Source of the DNA: Paragordius varius
Taxonomy: Eukaryota > Nematomorpha
Length of the DNA: 64,000 nt
Direction of reading: 5' to 3'
NCBI GenBank assembly: GCA_964247055.1
Contig: OZ176052.1
Location: 496,001-560,000, forward strand
Under the pieces are notes generated by a model. It saw nothing but the letters and a program-made list of their open reading frames with translations, ran no database searches and was not told the origin of the DNA. The first letter of the stretch is position 1; each line of letters opens with the position of its first letter. The translations under genes were made by a program, and so were the position numbers. Positions 45,879 to 58,700 of this stretch are shown piece after piece.

Positions 45879-48800
45879 TTAAGTTGAGGTGGTAAAAGAT
45901 AAGGCTTCCTGCATTTCCTCCACCAATTCTTGGGCAGTTTCATCCATTTTAGATCGGGCGAAAGGCGAATTCACAGGCAATAATCCTTCAATAATGTGCC
46001 ATCTACCTTCATTTGCATCCACGCGCACTGGAAAACTGTAACAAATGCCAGCTGGGATTCCGTAATGTTTGCCATCGGACAACACAGCCATAGAAGCTAT
46101 TACACCCTGACATATATGCATATATATTTATAAACTATTTATACCTCAAAATTACCCTTGGAACAATTCATTGCACCTTTAAATATTTCAAATTTACCCT
46201 GGAATGATTCAAGTTGACTATCAATTCTACCCTTGTAAATATTATGATTTCACTTTTGAAAAATTGAAATTTATACCAAAATAAATAACGTGTGTTTTTT
46301 TTGAGTATAAATAACTATCCATATTTTTATGCAGTTGTTAAATTTAAAATTTGGGATATAAAATAAATACAATAGGGAAAAAATAATAATTCACTTAAAT
46401 GGTCGCTGTGCTATGCAGTATCATATGGTGGTCAGCCCTTGAGACAATAAAAATATTTTTTTGACCTTTTAAATTTTTTGGTGAATAACACTGGTATATA
46501 GTTAATAAAAATTAAGATATTATAATAAATTGATTAGAACAATGTTTTAAACAAGATATTGCGATATTACTATTTCCCCATACATGATTATAAAGAATCA
46601 AAATTTAATATTTTAACATAATGACTAATTATAATCTTAAAATGATGCCTAAATAAACATGAATATAATACAACTAAACCAAAAAAATCATATTAAAATA
46701 TTCCATTATAAATTTTAACCAGGGATTTACTAAGCAATATAAATTTTTTTTATAAATCCAATAATTATCTTTAAACGATGCCTTAATAAATATGAATACA
46801 ATGATAATCAAATAAAATCTTGTAAAAATATTATTTTACACTTAAACAGGAATATTTAAATATAACAAATTACATAAACCAAAAAATAAAAATTTATAAA
46901 TATTTCCGAAAATAAATACCAACTATACATTTAGATCAAGCTTGAGATTATTATTTTATTCATACTCTCATACAAGAATTTATCACGATAATAATTTAAA
47001 ATAAGATATAATTTTATTAAATACTAGTTTTATTAAATATTCCAATATTAAAATTTTGACATAAATTTAAAAATATTTCCCGAAAATAATCGAAAATGTA
47101 CCGGGGCAGTTCCAAAGAACCAATCTCTCATATGATCGCAGGCGGCTTTCGCAGCTGACATTGCACTTGACAGTTTGCGGGCCGCGATGACTTCGGCACC
47201 TCTTTGTTGAACTGACTATAAAAAGAAAATATATACGGACAAAATGTAAAAATGTAAAGACAAAAGACAGGCACATACTGGTGAATTACAATTTTAAAAT
47301 GTGTATACCTTTGTTTTAAAAAAACTCTATTAATTAATTATGATGAGCTATTTTTATGTTAAAAGTATTCTACATAACAAAAAAATTATATTAAAAATCA
47401 ATAAAGACAAAGTATAAAAAAAAGCACTTATAACCCATTTTGTATATCAATACTTTTGATTTTGGGCAGCAAATACAATAATAAATTGGTATTAAACTCA
47501 GTTCTATATTGCAAAATTCAATCATATATGTGGTAACAATCACAAATTGGAGTTTTCTTTGGTAATATACCAAAACTAAATAAGATATATGTGAAAAATC
47601 AAAGTTTACCTTTACGAACGTGTTTTCGACCCAATCCCTATCGTCTGCCAGTAGGCTCATGACGGGCGTGAATGTGTGCGAATCACGTGTTTTGCACTCA
47701 GCTGCATCCAAACACGGAAATTGAGTGGATGAATGATTGCCCCAAATCACGACGTTTCGAACATTCGAGACGGGCACCTCTAATTTCCGGGCCAACAAGC
47801 CCAAAGCCCTATTTTGATCCAACCGGGTGAGGGCTGAGAAATTTTGGCGAGGTATAGAGGGCGCATAATGCGCACAAATCATGGCATTAGTGTTGGCCGG
47901 ATTCCCAACCACCAGCACTTTAACATCCCGCCTAGCAAACTTTTCAAGGGCCTGACCCTGACCCTTGAAAATGTTCACGTTCATTCGCAACAAATCTTTG
48001 CGTTCCATTCCAGCTTTGCGTGGCATTGAACCGACGAGGAATGCGACCTGGACATCTTTGAAAGCTACCTCCTCCGAATCCGTGGGAATAAGATCTGAAA
48101 GCCAAAAATATATTACAAAGGGGTTTTCAAACAGTCGGGTTTTTACGCATATGGGGTGATTTTAAAATTCAAATTATTTTATAGACAAAAGATATATTTG
48201 TAATTAAGATAGTGGATTAAAAAGTTTTATTCTCATGCATAATAAAAAGTAAACCGTTAATAAATAGTCATATATTTTTATACCTAAATATATATAAACA
48301 ATAAGATTAGGAAAATAAAGTAAAGGGATCCTCAAATCATACAACCTAATCAAAATGGACCATAAAAGCTGTTTGAAATTTAAATTTTTTATAAAAAATA
48401 TAATTCTTAAGACTTTAAACTCGAGTTCTTTATGTTTTTATTACCTAAAAATAGCGAATATACCATTTGCACTTCGAGAGTGTCCTTTACCACTTCAAGT
48501 TGGGCATTAAACATTTCACGTTGGTCCTTGAACATTTCAAGTTGGTCCTTAAACACTTTAAGTTGGTCCTTTAACTTTTTGTTTTTATCTTTTATTAATT
48601 ATTTTTTATACCATTCATCTATTTTGTCGTTTTTAACCTATTTTTATTTATTAACAATAATATTTAATCAATATCAACTTTTATGAAAAACCGTATAACA
48701 TTATTAATATCTCGAATTATTTTGGATATTTAGAACATTTCAAGACGTAATTAACAAATATATAAGTTTTGTGGGTTATTATTTACAATTTATTATTGAA

Positions 48801-50153
48801 GACATTTAAAATTAATAAATTTGTTAAATTGAAAAAAATTAGAAGAAAAATGTGGTTTGTGAATAGAAAATTAATTTTTAAATGAATAAATATATAATAA
48901 ATAAAGAAAATTAAAAATAATAAAATAAAAAAACACATGAAAAAATTATGGTTAAATCAAAATCTTCAAATTTTAAGGACCAACTTGAAGTGTTCAAGGA
49001 CGCTCTTGAAGTGTAAATGGTATATAATGTATCGTAGTTAGAAAAGCTAACTAATAAAATACTTTTGATAAACTTTTCGTAGATTTTTCAAAAGTAAGTA
49101 TATTTTTAAATTTATAGTCTCTAGAACAGGGGTGTCCAAGGTAAATATCTACGTGGCTAATTTTATAATTTTTGGTTTTTATGCCCGTAAGAAATTTTAT
49201 ATAGACAAAATTTCGCAAATTTAAGTAAAATTAATTATTTTAAACAAATTTTCAGATAAATCTCCCCGTGGCATAGAAGTAAAAAAAAGTAATTTTTATA
49301 ATCTTATGTTTAATACATGCAATAAAATATTTGTTAATGCCCTTATATTCTGCAAATGCGGCCGAAATTTTTGATTTCCCCATGTTTCTAGATAATCGTA
49401 AATTTTTGATTATCAATATTTTATTTTATAAACATTTTTTAGAGTTTTTAGGCCCCAAAAAAGCGTGTTGGAATCCCTGTTCTGAAACTTAATAAGTATT
49501 TATAAAGTAGCTTAATAATGTTTTATCTTCAAAATATATATCCATAATAATAAAGGTATAATGTGATTGAAAATTAAGAAAAGCAAATATAAATATGTTT
49601 ATTGACGCTTAATAAGCTCTTAAACACTTAATATAATATTTAATGCGCCTGCTATATTCAGTATGTGAATAAATTTAAACGTTTATAAAATTAAATCCTT
49701 AAGCATTACACATATTCGATTTAAATATATTTTATAGTGTGAAAATAGGGATTTGACAAATATTTTTAATAAAAAACCACAGGAACAATCTTAAAATTAG
49801 TACTAGATTTGGTGAAAAACCAATTTTCGCTATAGAAATTAACACTAAAGTTATATAGAAAAATGGATCAAAAAAATCCGTATTTATTTTATGTCTTTTA
49901 ATAAGACATAATTTATTTCCATACTTCGAACATTAGGGAAAGCGCAATCTTGTATTTCCATAACAACTCCGTTCAAAACGCCCATCATTGGAGTGATGTC
50001 CAACATAACGAGATCAACAAGCCTTTCTTTTCCAAAAACATCGCCTTTTGCAATAGAATATAGGAGAGAATAGCCAATCTGACCTGCAGCTCCAGTGACT
50101 AGGACGCGTATTGCTTCTGTAGACTAAAAAATTACGAAAAAATTTCTAACCAT
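45879..50153 (-). CDS. MDH1: Cytosolic malate dehydrogenase, 5 exons
   Basis: NAD-dependent enzyme interconverting malate and oxaloacetate in the cytosol (malate-aspartate shuttle). Exons on the minus strand: 50153-50151 (ATG only), 50123-49925, 48094-47610, 47215-47102 and 46106-45879, giving 342 residues against 334 in human. [15 protein letters not shown] with the dinucleotide-binding glycines is at residues 2-18, and Asp43 follows the second strand. Catalytic and substrate residues are all present: Arg93 and Arg99 ([11 protein letters not shown]), Asp160 and Arg163 (LTRLDQNRA), and His188 (WGNHSSTQ). The first intron is 27 bases and leaves a one-codon first exon, mirroring the M-S...VLVTG start of other MDH1 proteins. 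Intron 2 (1830 bases) holds foldback element FA, intron 3 part of a MITE, intron 4 part of FB. The enzyme looks intact. Confidence 0.93.
46139..46330. mobile_element. Partial foldback element FB in MDH1 intron 4
   Basis: 'tttatacctcaaaattaccc' followed by 'cttggaacaattcattgcacc' and 'ctggaatgattcaag' are the left-hand subrepeats of family FB, then 'aataaataacgtgtg' as in the interior. No matching right end was recognised. The rest of the intron to 47101 shows nothing recognisable. Confidence 0.45.
48458..49024. mobile_element. Foldback element FA in MDH1 intron 2
   Basis: Complete copy: ATATACCATTTGCACTTCGA, about four tandem TTGAACATTTCAAGTTGGTCC-type units, AT-rich interior, then inverted GGACCAACTTGAAGTGTTCA units and GAAGTGTAAATGGTATAT. 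The 567-base length resembles copy 1 at 15978. Intron sequence from 49025 to 49924 shows nothing recognisable. Confidence 0.8.
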
Positions 50154-50308
50154 GTGCAAGTCAAAATTTTTTAAAACATATGTCTAAATAAAATCTTAAA
50201 TATTTAAAAAATTATAAAAATAGATTTTTACAAATTATTAACCATTTCTAATTATTTTAAATTATAATTTCTTAATAAACATTTTTGTGCAAAAAACAGT
50301 GTGCTCAC
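50154..50308. promoter_or_regulatory. Divergent promoter between MDH1 and COX5B
   Basis: Only 155 bases separate the two start codons, on opposite strands. The sequence is AT-rich with no recognised core element. A CAG at 50297-50299, ten bases before the COX5B ATG, could be a leader acceptor. Sharing suggests coordinated expression of two energy-metabolism genes. Confidence 0.6.
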
Positions 50309-51284
50309 ATGGCATCGATTTTTACCAAATTGGGACGGGCTATGGGTCTCGTTCCTAAAGTCGCTCGATTGGAACAAGTTAAACCAGCAGGTTGAGATTT
50401 TTTTCGGAATTTATATTTTAGTTCTTGGAGATGCGGTTGAATCGGCAACTGGACCGGCTCAGAAAATTTTGAAGCTGCAATTGCGCGGAATGGATGTATT
50501 ATTTCTTAAAATTTTTTACAACATTAACTTGTAATGTGTAACAAATAAATTAGATTTTTTATTTACTTTTTTAAAAGTTTTAATTGGTAAAATGCCCATT
50601 ATCAGCTTGCAAAATTTATTTTATGTAATTCAGACAGTTTTGCCTTTATCATTATATATTATATCAATTAGGACCCCTTCCTAACCAAACCAATTAAAAA
50701 AGGACCTGGAACTAAGGAACAACCAACTTTAATTCCATCAATTTTGGATCGCAGAATGTTGGGATGCTTATGTATTACTATTTATTAATTTTTTACAACT
50801 CTTTATAATATATATTTTAATATTAAAAAAACAAAACATGCAAAAATACCTTTTATAGAAAATATTTCTTATTTTCATGTTAAATTATGAGTATGTTACC
50901 AACTTACATTTATATTTTTTATTTTTCCCAAACGATAGTTCATATAAAAAACGACGTTTTTGAAATATGGTTTAAACATATTTTTCTTTTATATGTTTAA
51001 TCATTGTATTTTTCTGCAAATATTTTTTTTCGCAAACCAAACGATAACTTATATATAACGATTAAAAAAATAGTTTTATCAAAATCGTATGCTTTTACTC
51101 TATATGTTTTGTCTATAATTTAAATTTTTACTGTTTTTATAATCTTTTTTTTTGTGTTTAAGGCGAGGAAGATCAACCAGGATTTACTTGGATTTGGTTA
51201 TATAAAGATCAACCAAAGAGATGTGAATGTGGTCATTGGTATCTTTTAAAGCAAGTCAAAAGTCCTCTTGAAACTGTCGATTGA
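50309..51284 (+). CDS. COX5B: Cytochrome c oxidase subunit 5B, 4 exons
   Basis: Nuclear-encoded, zinc-binding peripheral subunit of complex IV on the matrix side of the inner mitochondrial membrane. Exons: 50309-50390, 50422-50495, 50672-50771 and 51163-51284; GT-AG introns of 31, 176 and 391 bases with agreeing phases; 125 residues. The start MASIFTKLGRAMGLVPKVAR is a typical amphipathic, acid-free import signal. The mature part carries KKGPGTKEQPTLIPSILDRR, as in the family, then zinc ligands Cys84, Cys86, Cys106 and the C-E-C-G-H-W end, which is the protostome form rather than the vertebrate C-P-R-C. The third intron contains the right end of a MITE (about 51000-51135). The stop lies in a GATTGATTGATTGA run. 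The gene looks intact. Confidence 0.93.
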
Positions 51285-52132
51285 TTGATTGATAAACCAT
51301 TTTACTTTATTTTTTTATTTAAGGTTTGTTTTATAACGAATGAAATAAATTTGATTATAGAGCTACTATATTGGTATCCTATATATTGTAATTGAGATTT
51401 GCGTATTTGAAAATAAATTTATCGGTGCTAAAGATTTAAATTTTAACACATATTCATTTACATTTGACTAAATCCTGCAAAACTAAACAATACTTTTACA
51501 TATAATTTTGGTAAATTTATATGAATTAATTTAAAATTATTTTGGTGTGTAATATTATGTAATAATGAATCGACCCAAACTTAATTTGCAAAAAAATATG
51601 ATTAAAGAGTGACATTCTAAAGCAATTTTTATAAAACAACCCACCAATCCATTATTTCAGCTCTTTTTTATAAGCGTTTTTAATGTTTTATAGTGCAATT
51701 CTATATAATCGTGTAACCAGAAAATTCTTTTCCAATTATCACCATTGATAGTAATATTTCTAAACTATAATGTGTAATTTTTTATAAAAAAAGGGTTGTC
51801 TCACAAATCGATATTTGACAATGCTATGTTAAATAGCTGTTAATCTTCTTGTTATTCCATATGCTTGAATATCTAAAAATTAAGAATGCATGTGATAAAA
51901 GTTTGCCTTACTTTTATATTAACTTAAAAACTTGATATAATTTTCCATTACCCTTAAACATTTAACAACTTTTAATTAAAAAATATCTTGCATTCTTCTG
52001 TACCAAATATTATGAATCCAAGATATTTTCAACTTTACTAAATTATTGATTATTTTTTTCCACAATTTTATGGAAAAATTGAATAATATTTTGAATGTTA
52101 ATTCAGATTATAGACTCTATAATTAAGACTTT

Positions 52133-52450
52133 ACGGTAAAAATTGAATTTATACGGACAAAACTAAAAATATAATGATAATTATTTTCTTTTTACTAAAA
52201 GACACAACCATACTTTTTAAATCTTAATTTTTTTTAAATATAAATAGCATTATTGTTAAAAATGGCACAAAGTATGAAATAGAAATGTATATTGTGGTAA
52301 CATACTATCAATTATACATTTTAAACTTAAAATTCAATAATTTATATATGAAAAATTAAGGTTTTAAAAAGTTAAATATAGGGTTGTCTTTTAAAAAAAT
52401 ATTTGTCTTTTTACATTTTGTCCGTAGTATAATTTCAATTTTTACTGTAA
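52133..52450. mobile_element. Family M MITE between COX5B and the syntaxin gene
   Basis: Left GGTAAAAATTGAATTTATAC then GGACAAAAC; right TGTCCGTAGTATAATTTCAA then TTTTTACTG. The interior includes 'aaagtatgaaatagaaatgta'. The rest of 51285-52707 shows no gene. Confidence 0.75.
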
Positions 52451-52707
52451 GCTATAATATTATTAAATTATTTATGTATATTATATTATCTTGAATATTA
52501 ACAATAATTTATTAGGTTAAGGGTGTGTGTTGAAATATAGTTCAATAATAAAATATATAAATCTTTTTTAATAAAATGGTTATAATTAAATAAAATTAAT
52601 AAGTTTATAAGTGTAGGCTTTTTCTCTATGTAATAAAAAGAATTGCTAAAAATATTATTGTAGTTATTATTGAGAAATATGGATTTCTTTTCGTGATAAA
52701 TGCGCCC

Positions 52708-55700
52708 CTATCGTGAAACTCCCCATATGATTAGCGCCAAAACGGTTACTATGCCAACCAGAATTCCAATTATAATGCACATTTTTTTTCGGGCGGCAAC
52801 CTGGGTATAAAGAAAATTGATAAAAACGCATAAATTAGTTAGTAATTCTTATACAATATGCATTTTAATGGTTGTTTGCTTATTTCACATTATAGTATGG
52901 AAATATGCAACACACAACATTAGTGTATGGAAAAAAGAAAGGAAATAATTGTTTATTTAACATTTTGTCGTTTTTTTCCATACACTATTGTTGAGTGTTG
53001 CAAATTTCCCAATTATAGTCTGTAAAATAATGATCAACCATTAAAATGCATATACTGTAATTGTGAAGTCAAAAATAGCTATAAAAAAGTTGTTTTTTTA
53101 CAAAAAAAAAGAATTTTAACTGCATTTTTTACGTATTTTAATTTTTTGTTTAAATGATTATTGTAGAATAAAAATCTTTTTTTTATGCAAATAAAAAAAC
53201 CTAACCTGATATCTCCGAGCCTGTTTTAATTGCGTATTTCCTTGTTCAACTTGAACATTGGCTGTTTCTACATTCGCTTCTATGCTGTCTGTTGTTAAGA
53301 TATTTTAATAATTTATAAAATATTATATTAATTTAAAGATTTAAGTAAAAAGTGTAAAATTTTTGTAAAGAAGTTAATCCTTAAAAATACGATAAAAATT
53401 GGAATTTTACTATGGACAAAACATAAAGATATAAGGATAAATATTTTTTTCTAAAAAAACAACCATGCTTTTTAAATCTTAAATTATTTTATTATATCTG
53501 ATTATTGTAAAATTATAATAATGGATTGTGTTACCAATAAACATCTCTATTTCATACTTTATAGTTTGAAACAATAAGTTATATTAAAAAAATGAAGATA
53601 AGAAAAGTATAATTTTCAGAAAAAATTATTTGTCCTTATATCATCATGTTTTGTCCATATAATTTTAGTTTTTACTGTAAAAGATTCGTCAAATATTTTT
53701 ATGTAAAGAACCATAATTTAAATAAAAGTTTTAAGATTATGGATAGAATATTAATTTAAGGTTAACTACACATTAAACAATCTAAAACACAGGTTCTAGA
53801 GCAGGATCCAACACATTTTTTTTCGGTAGTTAAAAATATTGTAAAAAACGTTAAAAAATGTTAAAAATTGGATTTTAATCAAAAATTTACCGTTATAGAT
53901 CACTAGACACAAAATAAATATTAAAAACAACCAAAGTAGCCGCAAAGATATACCCTTATACAATTCAATTTCACCCTTAAACAATTTAAATTCACCCTAA
54001 AGATAAATTATGTGTTTTCGAACCAATATAACTCATCATTATAATATAAAATATATCTTTATGACATAGTTTATTATTTTTTAATTAGTATTTTAATTCA
54101 AAACAAAATTTAATTTTTCAAAATATAAAATATAGGTAAATATTAATCTTAAAAAACATATATTTTATTTGAGGGTGGATATGAGTTGTAAATGGTATAT
54201 TTGTGTTGGACACCTCTGCTCTAGGTCAAAATTATAACATAATAATTCAAAATATGGCCCTTAAAAAAGGATTAATAGATTTTTTTATACTTTTTATACT
54301 GTAGTTCTTTAACTAAAAAAATTTGATATTTATTTAAAATTAAGCTTTAATGCGTGTATAATAAAAATATAAATTTTAGATTAATTTCAAACAAATACAT
54401 ATATAATGCGTAATTCTCTCAATATGTTGCTAAAAAAATTTGATAATAATATGCCCCTTAACATATTTTATGCGGCCCTTACGCTATAAAATTTTAATAA
54501 TATGATTGATTTTACCGTAAAAATAAGTTTATAAAGATAAAACTAAAACTAACCTAACATATCGCCTTGTTCATGAACCAACATTCCTAAATCACGGAAA
54601 ATTTGATTTACATCATTGATATCAGCCTACGAATTAGAGAATTAATAAAAAATTAAAAATATAAATTCAAAAAAAGTAAAGTATAATATATACAGTAAAA
54701 AGTGAAATTTTACGCATGGACAAAACGTAAAAATATAAAGACAAATATTTTTATCTAAAATACAATCTCTTACCTTTTTAAACGTTAAGTTATCCTATGT
54801 TAACTATTTAATTAATATTGTAAAATGCATAATTGATTGTGTTACCAATTTACATTTCTATATTATATACTTTGTAGTTTAAAACAATGAGAGTTATATT
54901 TGAAAAGGTCAAGATTAAAAAAGTATGGTTGTTTTTTATTTATCTTTCACATTATGTCCGTATAATTTCAATTTTTACTGTATTTGTTAATTCAAAACCC
55001 ATATTTTTTTAGACACAACTTATTTTTTTATTCAATACATTAATAGATTTTAATTACATATTTGATTCTTAATTGGCAGAAAGAGTTTAATTTATAAAGT
55101 TTTAATCAAATATGTTTTTTATGAAAAAAATTGTTTTTCACTTTTTTTACGTTTTGTCTTTAATATGATACTGTAAATCATTTTTCAGTAACAAAATTAA
55201 AGATTAAATAATTAAAATTGCCTTAAGATAAACGAAATTGTTGTTTATATAATAACATTCCTATAAAATCTTTAAAAAACACAAAAATAGAAAAAACTAG
55301 CAATGTTAACTGTTTAAAACAAGTTTTATTAAAAACTGGTATTATTTTATCCAAAAATCAGGGTATTTAAAACCACATATTTTAAATTAGATGAAACCGC
55401 TACAATATATTTAAAACCTCAATTTTTACTAATAAAATTAGTCATTATATATTTTTTTCTTAATAAAAAAAAATTAAAAAATAAACTATAAATTTTATGG
55501 GGCGAAAAATTTGCGAATTATAACAAGACAAAACACAAAAATTAAAGACAATTTTTAAATATAACCAAATTAAAAAAAAAATATTATAAACTTATTTTTC
55601 AACTGTAGACACAAATTATATTATAGTAAAAATTATAATTATACGGACAAATGATGAAAATATAAAGACAAATATTTTTTTCTAAAAGACAACCCCATAC

Positions 55701-58700
55701 TTTTTTAATCTTGATTTTTTTTAAATAGAACTCATTGTTTTAAACTACAAAGTATGATATAGAAATGTAAATTGGTTACACAATCAATTATGTTTAGGAT
55801 TGTAATTAAATGTTTTTTATAAGATAAATTAAGGTTAAAAAAATTGTTTTTTGAAAAAAAATACATTTTGTCTTTATATTTTTACATTTTGTACATAGTA
55901 TAATTTCAATTTTTATACTGTAAAAATTGAAATTCAAAGAACAAAAACGTATACCTTTTCTTTCAGGTAACAATCGGTTTTATTTTAAAAGAAAAACCAT
56001 AAATTTTTTAAAAACTTATAATTTTTTTAGGAATTTTAAACCTCAAGTTTTTGGATTAATACTTTTAGGATAAATTAAGGTTTAAAAAAGTATGGTTAGT
56101 TGTCTTTTTTTAAAAAATACATTTTGTCTTTATATTTTTACACCTTGTCCATAGTATAATTTCAATTTATATATTGTAAAAAAACAGTTTTTCTTATAGG
56201 TAACACAAGTTTTTTTTAAAAAAAAACAATACTTTGTTCAAAAAATCAAAAAGTTTATTTTTAAGTTAAAGGGATTTTAAACCTCAAGTTTTCGGATTGA
56301 TGCTTTTAATTAGTTTATATAGGATAAATTATCGTTTTAAAGTTTGGTTAGTTGTTTTTTGAAAAAAATACGTTATGTCTTTATATTTCACCTTGTCCAT
56401 AGAGTAATTTCAATTTTTATATTGTAAAAAAACAGTTTTTCTTATAGATAACAAAACACAAGTTATTTTTAAAAAAACCATACATTTTTTAAAAATTAAT
56501 AAAGTAAAGTTTAGTTTTTTATGAATTTTAAACCTCAAGTTTTCGGATTGATGCTTCTCGTTCACGTAATTCACTAATGTTAACATCTTCCTCCATAGAG
56601 ATGTGCGTTTGTCTGAAAAACAAATTATAAATTAAACTAAATTTACAGTAAAAATGAAAATAAATGTAAAAATTAAAAGACAAAAATATTTTTTTAAAAA
56701 TAAAAAAAAATACTTTTATACCTTAATTTTCAGAAAAAAAATTAAAATTTTAATGATAAAAGATAAATCCAAAAGGCAAATTTTCAAACTTCGGCATTTT
56801 AAATAAAAGTCATCGTTTTAATTTGCCAAAATAGAGTTAGTTGGTAAAATCTATTTGTATTAACAATGCAATTATATATTTTTGTGTAAGGAATATCAAG
56901 CTTGATCAAAACATGGTTGTCTTGTCTTTAAACTTTAAGATTCTGTCATAAAATTAACAATAAAAAAGATTATAGGAAAAAGAAAATTTTTATTTTTATA
57001 TACCATTTACATATCAAATTCCCCTTTGAACAATTCAAATTCACCCTAAAAATAAATCGTGTTTTCGAATTAATATAACTCATCATTTATATGTAATTTA
57101 TCTTTATGGCATAGTTTATTATTTTTCAGTATTATTATAATTAAAAACAAACTTTTTATGTATTTTTAAAAATATACATAATTTTTAATCATAAAAACAC
57201 ATAATTTATTTGAGGGTGAATATAAATTGTTCAAGGGAATTGTTCGATGGTCAATTTGAATTGTAAATGGTATATATAAAATCTGCCTCATATTTTTTAG
57301 CCTTCATTATTTATAAATTAGGTTGGTACCAATTTACATGCCTGTATTCCATATATGCGCAACTCAAATCGATAGCTTATATATATATATATATATATAT
57401 ATGAATATCAAGTTTACGTAGTGTCTATATAAAAAAATATTTGTATTTTAGTTGGTTTTTCTTATGGGTTTTACTGTTAATTTTTATACACAAAAATGAT
57501 GCTAAAATTAAAACATCAAAACAACAAGAATATTATCCACTATTTTTGTCAAAAATCTAACATAAATTTAAAACCAAAAAAACTAATGCTTAAATAAGGT
57601 TAGAGTTGTATTAAAAATTTTGTAAAAAATTTAATCGTATTTTCCCCAAAAACTACTATCCAATAAAAGTTGATGATAATATTCCAATGAGATAATTGAG
57701 AAAAATAAAAAAAATCCAATATAAATTCTATAGATTATAAAAAGCCATTTTACTAAGATATATATATTATAATAAAGTCTTTATACTTTTGTTGCATTGA
57801 ACCAAATGCTTCATCTTCAAATGGGAGTTTAGAGGGTTGTCCACTCGTGTTCTAGAATTAAAAATTTAATTTTTTTAAATTAAAATATCAATTTTTTTTA
57901 TTAAATATTATAAATTTAACCGGTTATAAAGTAAAAATTGAAATTATACGGATGGACAAAACGTAAAAATATAAATTTTTTAAAAGACAACCATACTTTT
58001 CTAAAATGATAATTCCTGTAAAAAACATTTAATTACAATCGTAAAATACATAACTGATTGTGTTACAGTTTGCATCTTTATTTTATACTTTTCAGGTTAA
58101 AACAATGAGTTATGTTAAAATCATCAAAAAAGTATGTTAGTCTTTTTTAGATAATATTTGTTTTTATATTATTGCGTTTTGTACATGGTATAATTTCAAT
58201 TTTTTAATGTAAAAGGGTTTATGAAATAATCTATATATATATATATATATATATTTATAATACTTCAATATGGGTTTATTTTAAATTTTTACTTTTTCTG
58301 TTTTAATTTTGAAAAAATCTTTGAAAATTTAATTTTTGGTTTATAAACAGAATTCCAAAAATAAAAAAATGTTCCAAAATAATCTATAACTCAAGATGAT
58401 GCAGGATTTTCATAAATATAAGGTTATTTACATTTCAAATTAGGTCCTATTTTTATTTTTTTTGTGCTTATAATATTTTTTGTATTTTATAAAAATATCA
58501 CAGGAAAAATTGAAATTATACGAGGATAAAACGTAAAAATCAAAGAAAATATATATTTTTTATATGAAATAAGTAGAGTTTTTTACATTTAAAATTTCCA
58601 TATAAATATAAAAGTACAATTTTAAAATATATATATATATATATATGAGTATATTACCAATTTATAGATCAATCCTTATTTTGATCACAAATCAAAATGA

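Noticed and set aside
48458-49024. CRISPR-like direct repeats (units of about 24 bases)
   Set aside because: The units are contiguous without unique spacers, occur inverted at the other end, and sit in an intron of an animal gene. They are subrepeats of a foldback element.
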